This document shows positions 34,088-47,800 of a stretch of DNA of 64,000 nucleotides, one piece after another. The translations under genes were made by a program, and so were the position numbers. The DNA lies in the NCBI RefSeq assembly GCF_020921035.1, contig NC_063160.1:16705095-16769094 (forward strand), in the 5' to 3' direction. Origin of the DNA: Rhodamnia argentea (Eukaryota; Streptophyta; Magnoliopsida; Myrtales; Myrtaceae). The notes beneath the pieces were generated by a model. That model ran no database searches. It was not told the origin of the DNA and was given only the letters and a program-made list of their open reading frames with translations. Position 1 is the stretch's first letter. Each line of letters begins with the position of its first letter.

Positions 34088-35560
34088 TTTGTCCAATTAA
34101 ATTTCCTTATTCTCATGATTAGCATGAATTGAGTACCGATTTAATCCTTTGACTTTTGCTTTACGTGATCAAGTTTTATCAACTTTTTGAATTCCTACGA
34201 TTTGATCCTTCAATTTTAGTTTCATTTTGCGCAATCGAATCCTCTAAATTTAATCAAATAATAAAATCTATGTCTACAAAAAAAAAATAATAAAATCAAG
34301 TGAAAGTTTCATTTTCCTTATTTGTTCCGTTTGCTTTTCTGCTTTGTATGATGTCATATTTGCATTACCATCAAGTAATTAAGGATACATAATTGATCAC
34401 TGTCACAGTTAAGTTAGAGCGATTTAACAAAAAAGGATTCGACACCATAAAAGATTAAGAAAGTTAAGAGTATCGGATCGAACGAAATAAAACTTAGGAG
34501 ATCAAATGGCAAGAGGTAGGAAAAGTTGATAAGCTTGACCGACACAAATTAAAAGCCAAAAGCTTAAAAATTAGCCAATTCGGAGGATTAAATCTATTCC
34601 CAACCCGCCGTTAATTGTCAATATTTTTAATATATTTTGGGGGAAAAAATCTTTGACCACATCCCTCCTTTTGGCCTGCGATGCCTCTCGAGTGTTGCTA
34701 CGTGGAGAGAGATCCGACGCTGGGCCGGTCCCGAGTCCCACCACAAAGCCGAGAGATGGATGCGCCGCCGGCCATGACGCAAGAGCAGATCAGACGGCGT
34801 CGTGTCGGCTCCAACTTCCGCACGTGGGACTCGGGTCGATCGACTGCCGGCGTCTTCAGAGTCGCTTGCGTATCGATCTTTTCTCCCCGCGCGGCGTGGG
34901 ACACGTGGGGGGATGTCGAAGCTCGTGCGATCCACGCAAAATCACAAGGGGGCGGAAGGCGGAACTAATGGTCAAATGCTGATAATTGCCACTGAGACCC
35001 ACTCATTTTTTGGCTAGGAGCGCTCCCGGTTTTTGCTGATGATCGGCTGTGACCCAAGCTGGGAGTTGGTGTCGTTCCGAAACTACCCTTCTCTCCCAGA
35101 GCAGTGATGGATTTCTCCTCTCGGGCGAAGAGCAGCAACGTGTCGAATGTGCGCTTTCCAGTAGCAGCATTTTGATATTTGCTTTTGAAAATCGGGTCTG
35201 AGGTCAAGTCTGAAAATAGCTCGCGCCCAAATTGATCGGTTTCGATTCATTTTTTCGTGCTATGCAAATTCAGTGACTAATACCCGGCTCGATCTGGACA
35301 TGGCCCATGACCAACCCAACTCACACTCCAATTCTCAGCAATTTTCCTTAATCGTAGCATAAAAAGAAATACTCAACTAAAAACAAATTGGTCCTTGAAA
35401 AAAAAAAATCACATAAGAAGACGAAGATCTTTGTTTTGATGGTGGGTAGGACCTAGGAGGTTATCATAATTTTGATTTTGACAAGAAGAATTGTGCCAAT
35501 TATCAGGATTTAATTTTTAGAATAAAAAGTAAAAGGCCCAATTTATTGTTTTTAACCGCC
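32851..35560. other. Intergenic region upstream of H+-ATPase
   Basis: Mostly AT-rich. It includes a CTT microsatellite (34057-34087) and a GC-rich island at 34640-34990 with two CACGTG G-box cores (about 34822 and 34900). The island has overlapping open frames on both strands, none recognisable, so it is more likely a regulatory or transposon-derived patch than a gene. Confidence 0.45.
34057..34087 (+). repeat. CTT microsatellite
   Basis: About ten CTT units in tandem, uninterrupted. Confidence 0.9.
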
Positions 35561-35574
35561 AAAAATGATAAGTA

Positions 35575-35785
35575 GTAAGTCAATTTCTCTTTTCAGTACT
35601 ATCTTGATATGCCCCTCCTTGGTCGTGGGCACTCACCAACAACCCAAATTCGATTTTTATTTTTATTTTTGGCTTATCAGTTGGGACGGGATTGGCTGTG
35701 GGCGAGGAGGGATTTGAACCCCTGACACCGTGGTTCGTACACATGCACTTCCAAGCCCGAGTCATGGAACTTAATCTTGGTTGTG
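35575..35785 (-). mobile_element. tRNA-like sequence, possible SINE
   Basis: On the minus strand the phrase ggggttcaaatccctcct matches the RNA polymerase III B-box (GGTTCAAATCC) inside a T-arm-like stem. About 40 nt earlier a degenerate A-box-like 'actcgggcttggaag' is seen. No full cloverleaf or anticodon stem can be drawn. An A-rich tract follows (about 35660), then 'gggcatatcaagatagtac'. A tRNA-derived SINE remnant fits best; a decayed organellar tRNA is the alternative. Confidence 0.35.
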
Positions 35786-35789
35786 GACA

Positions 35790-38700
35790 AAGATGTGTTC
35801 TTCACAAACCCATTAAGACCCATTTTAATTTAGCTTTAAATTTTTTAATCCATCTCACCTGATGCTTTTAATGTTTTAAACAACCTCCTCTAGGTAACTC
35901 AGAACTGAAAGTATGAGTCAAAGAACGGTCCATGACCCGTTTTGATAGTGCTTAAACAACACAGAAGCCCAGACAGCCACTATTGGTCAGCGTACCAAGA
36001 CTGGACCGCATTCAATGTAATTTCCTTGCGGACACGGCATTCTCTTCTCTTCGTTTGAGCCGTCGCACGACTGTGTAGAACCCTCGAGATGAGCATGATG
36101 GTTGGGTAGAACAAACTTGACTTCTAGGGTGCATCACCAGTTTATGCTGCCTGCTATATTTTTAATCCATGGAATCCAACCTACCTTAGCCGTATCTTCT
36201 GTCTACTCTTTGAAAATCATTTCTCTTTTGTTGGTGGCCGCGTACAAGCGCGAGGTCGAGTTTCTTCTAGGCCCCTTTGCCTACTCTCTGGAGGTCGTGC
36301 CGGTCAACCCGAAGTTACCGCCGTGAATTTTGAGATACGCAATTAGTACGCGAAGTTTAGCTAGAATTGTCTTCATATGATTTTTTTTTAAGTTACTAAA
36401 AAATTAAGTAACCTTTTGGAAAAGGGTGGGATAACACGCCTAGACCGGCCGCCGGTCACCGTTGCATGGAATTGACAACTCATGTTGAGACACGTCAATG
36501 ATTTATTTATTTATTTGATCGGAACACGGGAACGATTTATTCAAAAGTTCAATTCCATAAGTTAAGCGATATGGATAGGCGGGTAAGTAAATTAAGTGCG
36601 ATATATACAGCGAAAGATGAACATCGTGGCCTAAAAGACCTCTTAAAGTGTTATCTATTGACTAAGATAAAATGCCTCACGAACATCCAAAAGGTTGCGA
36701 ACTGTCTCTTTCGGTCCATTTATTTGGGTCTAATCTTTCTGTCCATTTTAGTTTGGCATAAAATGAGATGATCGAAGAAAGGTTTCATTATTCAATACTT
36801 TTTGACACATTTGACTTGTATGCAGACCACCATAGTGCCCGAGCACAATCCCTTGCACAGAAAGCAACATCCTCGAGAGAGGACCAAACCATGATCGGAT
36901 GGGTCTTGCTAGTGGCATTATATAACGAGGCCAACAGCTTTTTCAGGCACCTCTCTAGCCATTTTGTACGCAATGTCCCGCGCTTTCTGCTCGATTTTGA
37001 ATGGAATGGTAAAAGACGAAGTCGTCCACAACTGTCTTAAAGAGAGAGGCCTCGACGGAGAATGCCCTCGATTGCATGATGTAGCCCCAACAGCCACGGG
37101 TCAGGTTGATTTTGGGATTTGAGTTGGCGTGGTGGGATCGCCATTAGAAAGAGCATTAGGAAATTCTCAGCACGATGGGAATACAGCTGCAAAATCGGAA
37201 ACCCTCTTTGACATGCTACACATGTCTACCTCGTTTGTTGTCACAAAGTCAGAACCTCACCTACAGCAAAGGTGTTGACAACTTATACCCCACGGGAATT
37301 TTATTGATCAAGAAGCAATCGCATTTAAAAAGATTTTGCAGACATTCTACCTTTTGTCAGGAAATTGTGGAGTTTGGACTCTCTAATCTTGAAAGAAATT
37401 CGTTCATCTACTTAGCCGAAAATGACCCAGAAAAAAGATAAATTGTCTCTCTGCCAGTTTCGTATTTCTGGCACGCCTTTCACTGCAGACAAACTTTGCA
37501 TGGACACACGAGGTGGTCGATCAAGAAAGAAGTACGTACTTGTGTCGAGAATGGCAACAACACTGATGATTGCAGATCGCTTGAAAGTGCTAAGCAGATA
37601 ACCAGTGTTTGCAACTATGGTGTCATCTTAAACATCTTTACGCTAAATAAATCAAGACTGACAACTTATTCCCGTCACCCAGCAAGAAAAGTGAACTCTG
37701 AGAAATTTAGAACAAGGACCTCGCACCAAGACGCTGGAATATGTTGGGGAAAGAACTAAAAAATAGTGCAGCTGAACGATAGTCAATTGTTAGGACTAAA
37801 AAACGACCGACCAATTCCCGGAACGTCAAAGTCCCTGTAATTGCCACAGAAGACCGACTCACAAATTAATATGAAGCCACCACAATGGATTTTGTTAAGA
37901 GTATGTAAAATAACTATTACGTCTTAATCTATCACCTTAAGTTTTTAGAACAGTTTGCATTGGCCCTACAAAATTTTTCACATGATATCAAAGTAAAAGG
38001 TCTCAAGTTCTTTTCAAGCCCTTATTTGTCGTCTCCGTTATATATTTCCATGCTTCACTCTTAACCCTAAGTCCAGACTATGTGTGATGTTAGGGCATTT
38101 AATTATATTTGCCACGCCTTTGTCCATCAGCTTATGCTTTGAGAAAATAACGTAGTAGTCCCATAGACTTTCATAGATTTAACCATTGCTAGGTCATATT
38201 ACCAGTTTCCCAGCTTAACACTTAGCCAGCTGTGAAAGAAGTTGATACTAGTGAAGATGTGTGCAGAATGTGGAGCTATGCTCTCATTATAAACTACCGC
38301 TTCACATTATTATTGGTCTACCTTGAACTTCATATTTCTACCGAAACTGTTGATGGACAGAGTTCAGAGTTTCATAATTTTGCTTCAAATCCTAATCCTA
38401 CTTTTCAAATCTTATGCTCTTCGATAGACCTAGGTTTTACGCACGAAGCCTGGTACAAGGAGGGCAAAAAAACTGCTTAAGATTCAGTTGGACAGCTTTT
38501 CTAACTAAGACCATGGTAAAACTCCGAGTTTACAGTGCTGCCCTAAAAGTAACACCACAACCTCAGCTTTTGAAAATCATTCACATATTTTTTGCAAGTC
38601 ACCAAACTTGGAATAATGTTGGCCCTGAGGGTGAGGGCCACTTGTCAAGAAGCTAACGAGTTGATTGGGAAGCTGTATACTTCAAAAGCACACGTTAACA

Positions 38701-38880
38701 ATGTCACAAGCGGGTATTTCAGCAGAGTTGATAACACGTTAAGTGACAAGGGAAAAATTAACTGTAATTGCTTTCAGCAAGACTCAAAGAATGTCAAAAT
38801 TTGCTGCAATTCCGGCCAGCTTATTCAAGAAATAACAAAAGAATGTGAAAGGAAAAGAAACTGTTCAAGTGGAGGTTAAG
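35790..38880. other. Intergenic region with only unrecognised short frames
   Basis: Several 60-95 codon open frames occur on both strands (for example 36768-37040 and 37175-37441 on the plus strand). None has a domain, a promoter or a plausible intron structure I can support. The last few hundred bases are the 3' flank of the VIH gene. Confidence 0.45.
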
Positions 38881-41800
38881 TTACTTCTTACCTCCATTAA
38901 CATTTCCTTGCTTATGGAAAGGCCAGAGATTAACCAGACGCTCAAGGACAGCAGCACTCTTCGAGAAATAGCCTGAGAAACCCTGAGGCGTTGCCGGTGG
39001 AGGAAAGTCTTCAGCTGGCATTGCAAATGGGCGAATCATCCTCTCCGTCTTCTCCAAAGTCAGATAAGATCCCACTTCCTGCAGCCTCTCTGGGCCCATT
39101 ATTGGCAGTGTGTGCTCCTGATGCAGTGAAGTAGCTTCACCGTCATTCTTCTGCAAAAGCAAAACCCCACCATGAGTGGAAGACTGCCAATAAAACACCT
39201 GCTACACGCAATTCCAGTACATTTGACATAAAACAATACCAAGTCATAAGCATCCATCTTCAGTATTAGATTCAATCTATCAGTATGTAGCATAAACGTC
39301 TTGTTTTCACATCATCTAATAGTATGCATGGTTCAAGTACATAGGTACATAGCAAAGAAAATTAATCAGTACCGGAAAAATAAATGTTTCTTTTCCCAAA
39401 AAGTTTTCAAGAAGTATTGGTGAGGTAGCTCGAAACCCATTTACAAGATACACAGCAAATAATAGTCCATCTTATTGATGAAACTGCTGAAAGATAAGGG
39501 CCAAGGGACAGAGGCTTAATGCACAATTTGGACTCTTCACGGTACTATAGACCAAGAAACATTGTAATTATCTGATTTAAATATGTTCCCAAGAAAAGGG
39601 ATCCTACTGTTACTCAATCTACCTGAGTTGAACAGAAGAATGTACTAGAAAACCATTTGCACTTCTTGTTACTCAGTTACATTACCTCAAGAGGAGATAA
39701 ATCTGCACCTCGGCTAAATGCCATCTCTATGCGGAACCGTTTTGGATCTTCTAAAGCTACCTGTACCACAACGTGAAGGCGATATCAAGCTCATTTGATG
39801 CCGAAGAGCAACGGAAATATGCTAAATAGAAGAATTAAGAATCAATAATGAGAAACAATCTGTTCTCTCAAGTGTAATTATCAAAATCAAATATCAAAGT
39901 CTGGAGTCTTCGAAACCCTAAAACACCCTTTTATATGATGTTAACCCTAATTACATTAAGGAACACAAAATTACGAAAATGCTACTGAAACTACGAAAAA
40001 CGCCCAAAAACCTATGAAAAAGACTCCAAAACGTGAAAAAAGGTCAGTCATGGCAGAGCTGTGAGTTTTGATCAACAGCCCGTTTCCACGCAGCCGACCA
40101 AATTTCAGCCCATTCCGAGTTCGCCAACCCTAAGTGCATCATCAATCTAACATCTTACGAACACAACAACTAGAGTTAACTGATGCAAGACACAGCAACC
40201 AGAGAGATCGAGTAAAATAGTTGGTCTTGCTTACCAGAAGCAATACCAGAAATCAAGATTTATAACAGTAGTGCCATAGACCTATTTGTTCAGATTACCT
40301 AAGCCACTTCTTGGCAGGCTTATCATGAAGAAGGATCAGGAAATTGTCATGTCTGAATCAGGAAAAGAATATTGTATGATTGCAGAAATTCTATGGGATA
40401 TTCTAAAAGTCCTACATTGACTATGAATCAGGGACAACAAGCAAAGTACTTGAGTTTGTTATTCATGTTAAAGATTTGGAAGATGTGAACCAATGTCATT
40501 GAGGGAAGCAAAGCATTTGATTGCCCAAAGTAAAACTGTCCTTAACCAGAACCCGTGCTCTAGCTATGGTTGTGAAGACCTGGCTGGGCTCAGTCAGAAT
40601 ATATGCTTTTCTGTTCATTTGCTAACATGGAAAAGAGAATATGAGACGCAAAAGATAACTGCACAAAGAAGGGTTAACAAGAGAAGGACAAGTCAGAGGA
40701 GTCGGTTCATATCAAAGAACAATTAAAACAAAAAACAGTGAAATTTTTTGACCTTTTGCATGGATGAAATCATGAAACAACCGAATGATTCCCTACAAAT
40801 AGGATTATATGGTTTTGGAGTTTTCACAGTCTCAGTCCATGAATAGCTTGTACTTGCAATTTTAGGTGGATAATCCTCCACTTAGACCAAACTCCAGGGA
40901 ACTTTATCCGCTAACAATTGCTTGACCAGTCCATCAATTAGCAAAGATGCTGTCTCAGATAGTTCATGCATTATTAAACTACAATTGCCAAAACACATAG
41001 TTCCTTCTTGAGTTTCAATGCTCGCTTTCTGTCAAATTGAAAGGCAGTAACTTTGTTTTGAGAGACCATTTACTTACATCAGAGATTTCACCACCAATCT
41101 TGTATGATGAGAGATCTGAAACCTCTTGACATACACAATTTAAAACTAAGGAGTTGGCGCCAGTCCAGATGACAAGTTGTTTGGTTAGTTTCCTTCATAC
41201 TTAATAAAACAAGATCTAACTCAGGGAAGACACAGTAAGGAGCCTACAGATCGAGAAAGACTAACCTCTGTGTTCTCAAACATTCTCAGAAGGATATAAC
41301 TCATGTAATCAAGCTCTTTGGTCTTGTACAAGCGCTCCAAGGCATTATGGAAAATTAGGCTATCCTCCCCCTGAAGGGACTCATCCAGGTTGCAGTAGCG
41401 GAGTACATTCATGAGAGAATGGATATGCGATTCCTGTCATCCAAGACAAAGTACATTTCAGAAGCATTACCGATATACTGATATGAAGATGATACTACGA
41501 ACCAAATTCACAATGCCCCAAAAAGCACCTTGCACAAGGCACCAGCATTCAGATGTAATAGAAAAGATCAAAAAGTCTAGAAGCATCAAATTAATGGATC
41601 CACAAAAGACTCAAGGAAGAAGTTGAGCAATATTAGTATAATGTAACCCTATGATGATATTACTCAGACAAGAAACATTGCTACCTTTCATATAAGACAT
41701 CATTCACATGAAAATGAAATTACCAAGTCAAGATAGAAAGATTAAGGACTGCGATTAGAAATAATTTCACTTATAACACAAGTAAAATATGCCACATGCT

Positions 41801-44800
41801 GCACAAGCAAAGATTTAGATGCAGATGTAGACTCCCAAGACTTGTTTAGTAGGAAATGTCTTCCTAGACCAGCACATTTAAGGACTGCCACATGCACAAA
41901 ACTTAAAATAGGAACAAATTGTTAATCACAAAATTGTCATTTAACTCACTGATGTGAAGTAAAGCCGCGTTCTGACATGACGTTCAGGAGTCTTGACATT
42001 TGCGTACCTAAAAGAATTATGCAGGGAAATGTAAGACCGCCTGCTGTAGTATATGATTGCAGTTTAAATGAGCTCACAGAATACTTTGGATCTAAACGAT
42101 ATTGAGACTCTCTGTCATCCTCATCATCCTGCTCCATTGACTTCTCACTAGTGGCACTACATCTTCTGAATTCTTCATTCCAACCTTCCTGATCATCCCA
42201 TTCGGCCTCGCTTGATTTTGAACACTGTTTGCTCTTTAGTCCAGCAATACAAATTGCCTCTTCACAAGTATTTCTGAGATCAATCAAAATCTTTCCCAAC
42301 AAACGGCGAGCAATCTGAAGTTGAACAAAGTGAGATCTTAAAAGAAGATGCAATGCAGTTTTGTATTAAAATTTAAGTTATGACCACAATTAGAAGATAT
42401 CATTGATACAAGGAATTCATGGAAACATTGACGCAGACATTAAATGACATTTAATGAAGAAGATCCATAAATAATTTGGAGCAGCAAAATTTTACAAAGT
42501 TCCTATAAATTTCGATTCCAACAATACTACTGGGGAAATCGTTCGAACTATCGAAAGATCAGTAGCTTGCATGATCTACACATTCAAAGAAACAAACAAG
42601 CTGATACTTCACAAGCGCAAATGTTACTTGAGCAAAATAATTTTATGCTAATTCAAAATTTTACAGTAGTTCCCATAAATTTCGATTCCAACAATACTGC
42701 TGGGGAAATCGTTCGAACTATCGAAAGATCAGTAGCTTGCATGATCTACACATTCAAAGAAACAAACAAGTTGATACTTCACTAGCGCAAATGTTACTTC
42801 AGCACAATAATTTTATGCTAATTCAAAATTTTACAGTTGTCCAGGTTGAGATGTGATATCTCAACAATCAATGTAAACCATGATTTCCAAACTAGTTTCA
42901 ACTATAAAAGAGAGACGTGAACAGGTTCGATGTTACACTACCTATCTAAGAGAGAATATTTTCAGCTTGCGATGAGCTCACAAGAACATCACTTTCTTGT
43001 TGCAATTCATACACATTTCAAAAAGTAGATGTCATATGAAGCACAATGTTACCTTTGATCCAATCTTTAACTTCTGCCTTGGATTAATACCATACTCATT
43101 TGGAATAACACCATCTGCAAGTAACTTAAAGACAAAAAAGAAAAAAAAAAAAAACATGCATTTCAGGAAATAGCTCAACCAGACATTAATAAACAGAGAA
43201 ATGCTTGAGTTGCTTCTCCTCTTGGAATCCATTTCCATACCCCAAAAAGTAAATTCTCATGCCATGAGTTGACTAGCTCTTTCTTACAAGAAAAAAAATT
43301 CTCTTGCCCTTCCTTTGTACTTAAATTTAAGATCACAACCACAGGTGGCAGACGAAAATGATACATGGACAAGCATTTTTAACAGACTACGAAAGACATC
43401 ATTGCTCATACATTTCAATAAATATTGTTCAAAATCAAAAGGGCCCAACATCTGTGTAAGAACTCTTATTGTTTTGAAACAGGTATAATACTATTGCTGA
43501 AAACTATTGTTTCTATACCTGTGCTACTTTGAAAAGGTCATCCAATCCCTCCAGATTAAGATGTGCATTGTGTAGAAGATCATATCTAGCAAGTGATGAT
43601 GAAAACTTAAGTGAGACTGAAGAGGGCGACCAAACATGGGTTATGAAAGGTAGAAATAACAATATGCAATTCACGCGCAAGCTAGAATCAATTTTAATCC
43701 GAAGATTTACTTTTAGATCAAACAAATTAAAAAATGTCTATAGTAGCAAAGATATTGCGATAATGAAATGGCAGGACAAATTAGTCACCATGAGGAATTT
43801 CCAAAGACTTGTTAGATAAAAAAGTCCTTTTTAGGGCTAGAGATCAAATATAGGGCAAATGCTACTGGAGAAAATCAGTTTACATAAGGTTAATGCTAAG
43901 CAGAATAGCTTACATGAAGCTACCAAACAAAAGACCGGACAAACAGAATGTGCAAGATTTGAGAAAAAAAATCTATCGCTTGACAATGATCAAGAAACAG
44001 ATCTCTTTGCGCTATACATACAATTGCAATGCATGTGTAATCTGCACAGAGAGAGAGAGAGAGATTCTGCAGAGTGACTACTGTCTTAAAAAAGCTAAAG
44101 ACAACGCTTAAGAAAAAGAACGAGACGACTCAGGACTTGTAGAAGTATATTTATGGATATTGGAGATTTCCCTAATATTTAAGAATATCTCTAGTAGGAA
44201 ATCTTCAATATCCATAAATATACTTCAACAGGACTCAAAGCCTAAAATCTGTCAGCACACTGTCAGCTTCATGTATGTGCTAAATACTCAAATTCATGAT
44301 TAAAAAGTTATATTTGCAACACTAAGGCAACAAAATAACTTACTTGCATGAGTCATAAATATCAGGAATTTGCGTTATGTCAAACCTCCTGCAGATAAAT
44401 CTGTATTGTCAGCAAATGGCCTCCAGTATCCATAACTCTTAATACCGAAATCAAACATTCAAAGGGCTTCCAGAATTTATAATATCATGCTTCAACGCCA
44501 GATAAAGCAATGGGGGGAGAAAACGTAGTAATCTTTCGCCAACCTAGATGACAGGTTAATATGTAACACAAAACTGTCTTAAGAATTAGAAATTGTATAA
44601 GCGAATTACCACCTCACATTGCAGGAGAATTACCAAATGAGCATCTATATTAACATGATCAATGCCGTCATATCAAGGAGATCATGATGGAAATAAAGAT
44701 GAATACCAAAACCAGCATAAACGAGTAGAATTATAACAGGAAATTACTTACTCCTTGCGTTCATTGTACAAGTCTCTTTCAAGTTTTCTCCATCGAGCAA

Positions 44801-47800
44801 ACATCAAGAGAAAGCCCTCACTACCACAGGGTAATCCAGCAGCAATGCGATCGACATCAATATTGGTCTTACCAAGTGCTTTTGCTTGATCATATGGAAG
44901 AATTAAATTATATCCAGTTGACTCTATAAGTTCCTCATCTTCATCCTTTGCAAGTAGTTTGACTTGTTCTGTTACCTTCCTCGTCAATTTCACCTATTCA
45001 CATAAATTATTTCAGATAACTATAACTCATAATTGGCACTATTTATAAGATATTTACACTACCAAGATAAGAAAATCACAGTTTGAAAACAAAACCGAGA
45101 AGAAATGGCACTTTTTGTAGGATATTTACACTACCAAGATAAGAAAATCACAGTTTGAAAACAAAACCGGCAAAATCAGAGGTTGTATTAGGAATATATC
45201 GGAAGAAATGCAAGCAAAATAAGTACGCACTAACAATAGGTTCTGAGATTTATCGCTATTATTGCAGATAAAAAAAAGAATTCAACCTACGGTGGCTGTC
45301 CTTTGATGGTGATCAATCACTTTTAAGTCTAGATGCAGAACATCAGTATAATTCCTGCTGTCACATTCTCTGTTAAACATAGAGAGATAAAAGGGGTTGT
45401 GCCACGAACAGATTTCTTCCCTAGCCATGTGAGGCAAAAGAAAGCGGCTTCATAGCATCAGGGTGCATTATGGGAAGTGGTGTTGAGGGGTTTTTGGTTG
45501 AGAATCCAGGGACATGATGACAATCTTCCTAGTGGATCTCTGATGACGAGGTTGGCCACCCATGAACAAATTGATAGGAGTTGATGTCTCTGTCTTGTTG
45601 ACAGCCATGGTAAGAGGAAACCAATTATTGTGTTGAGAAATCTGTGTATTTTGCTAGAGGGATCGGACACCTAAGCTAGACAAAATGTCGTACGGATGAC
45701 TATTATGTGATCCGCCATACCACTTTGAAACGATCTAGTGAGGCAAGGCTGTCCTAGCATGCTGAATCATTATGCGACGTCCTCAGCCAGGAAAGTCTCA
45801 TCTCATACAATTGCTATAAGAATGGGTTTGTCCAAATGATACGAGCACATGCGATAAGAAGATCCGTACCCATGTTTGGATTTGAAGGAAAAGCCCCATT
45901 TGTTTTGCCGAGATCAATAGTTTCTTAATAGGTGAAAGAAAGTAATGCTGAGGGAGTGCAGTTGGCTTTGGAAAACACAATCATCAAGGAAAACACAATT
46001 GACCAAGGATTGATGAAAATTTTGATCGATGGGTCAAGCAATGGAGTGAAGACATCTGTCCAAAATGGCGATCTCTGGCCATTCACATAAGTACTAGCAA
46101 GTGATGGTGCCGAAGTACTAGCAAGTGATGGTCATGATGCGATATGTAAGAAAAGCAACAGCATAGGCCACAATTCAGCCATTATGGAAATTGGTGGAGT
46201 AGAGTAGTGATCCACTTCTTCTGAAAGAATGCGACATCGTAGCATCGGGTTAAGCGTAAGGGAAGCATAAAAGATGTCACTACTGGAACGTAGCAGTGAT
46301 GTCGGAATGTTCGTGCTAGGAATCCGGCATGTGATGACAATCTTCCTAACAGATCTTCGAAGATTGGGTTGACCACCTATGAGGAAACTTGTTGAGAGCT
46401 GATGGTGCTATCTTGATGATGGCCATGACACACCAAAATCAGTTGTTCTACAATGATCTGCATGTCTCACACGAGGGACTAGAAGGCCAAACTAAACAGG
46501 AAATACCGTTCGTCATGATGATGTACCAAACTATTGTGAACGATCTAATGAGGGAGGTTGGTATGGTGTTCTGACTTAGAAGCCACACGAGCTTGTCCTT
46601 TGCTAAGAAAGTCTTCGCTTTTGATAGTTGAACATCATGGATTATGCCGATCTAAATGGCATAAACTTCCATCCAGGCAAGATTATCGATGTAAGGCTTC
46701 ACATGAGAGAGAGAGAGATTTTATACAGGGTATGGACTAGCATCTAATGACAAGACAACAAAAAAGAGAAGTACAGATGACCACTTTATCAAAGAATATA
46801 TCTATATAGAATCCCAATGAAAAAGAATGAACAGTACGTTGAAGACCAATGAAGAAAAACAGAACATTTATATTTTATGCCCCTCTAAGCTAACCAACTT
46901 ATTGAGAGAGAAGACGCAAATAATGCATAAAAGATTCTGTTTGATTAGAACGAAAAAAGTAAAACCTAAACAACTAAAGGTGGGATGTGCAAAGGATTAT
47001 TAGATTTAAATCTAGCATATTTATCATGCTCCACAACATGTTGCCTATATAGCATGTTTTATTATGCACCAAGACGAGAGATATTATTTGAAGGACAAAT
47101 TATTTGAGGCATGTTTGCTAGCATAATTTTCACTCTATATAGAATGTATAATACCTAGACTCAACGGTGACAGCAATATTATTTGAAGGAAAATAATATT
47201 CAGTATCAGAATTTATTTTAAAAAATGTGAAAAAGAAACAAGAGATAGCTGAGACCTGCGGGGGTTATTCCAATTTCAATTTAGGGCCTAATATGAAAAA
47301 TGTGTGAAATGAAAACTGAAAATAGTGCAAATGAAAAATAAAGGGTGAGTGACAAATGAAAATCCAAAAAACAGTATTACGACATAAAAATCAGAGTCAA
47401 CCTCCATTAAGTAGCATGTAGCCCAAGTGCAAATAATGCTGCTTACGAAGAATTACTTCTACCCAAATGTGCGATCATATGATTAAGTTTAAAGAGTAGC
47501 TCAATTACCAATTCAGGTAGAAGCTCTGAAGCATTCGAAGGCAATCCAACCCCATCAGCCATCCAGGGAAGTTCAGAGGAACCATTGCAGCTGCCCTTAC
47601 TTACACCAGCCGTTATAATTTCATTCAACATTGCCTGAGAAAGCAAAGACGCTTACGACATTCAGCGTATGAAACTAGAAAACCATGAATGACTTCATAA
47701 TGTAATCTTGGTAGCCCTTTACTTCTCACGAAATCATTACAAGCCTACAAAAATGTACAGTGACAAAAAAAAAAAAAAATTCCATCATCTAACCTTAGCT

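Noticed and set aside
34627..34935. 102-codon minus-strand frame in the GC-rich island
   Set aside because: Three overlapping frames of similar length occur on both strands, as expected from low stop density in GC-rich DNA; no domain is visible.
35700..35765. Functional nuclear tRNA
   Set aside because: Only the T-arm/B-box is good. No acceptor pairing or anticodon stem can be drawn.
36768..37040. 90-codon frame considered as a pectin-methylesterase-inhibitor relic
   Set aside because: The conserved cysteines and helix pattern of that family could not be found on either strand.
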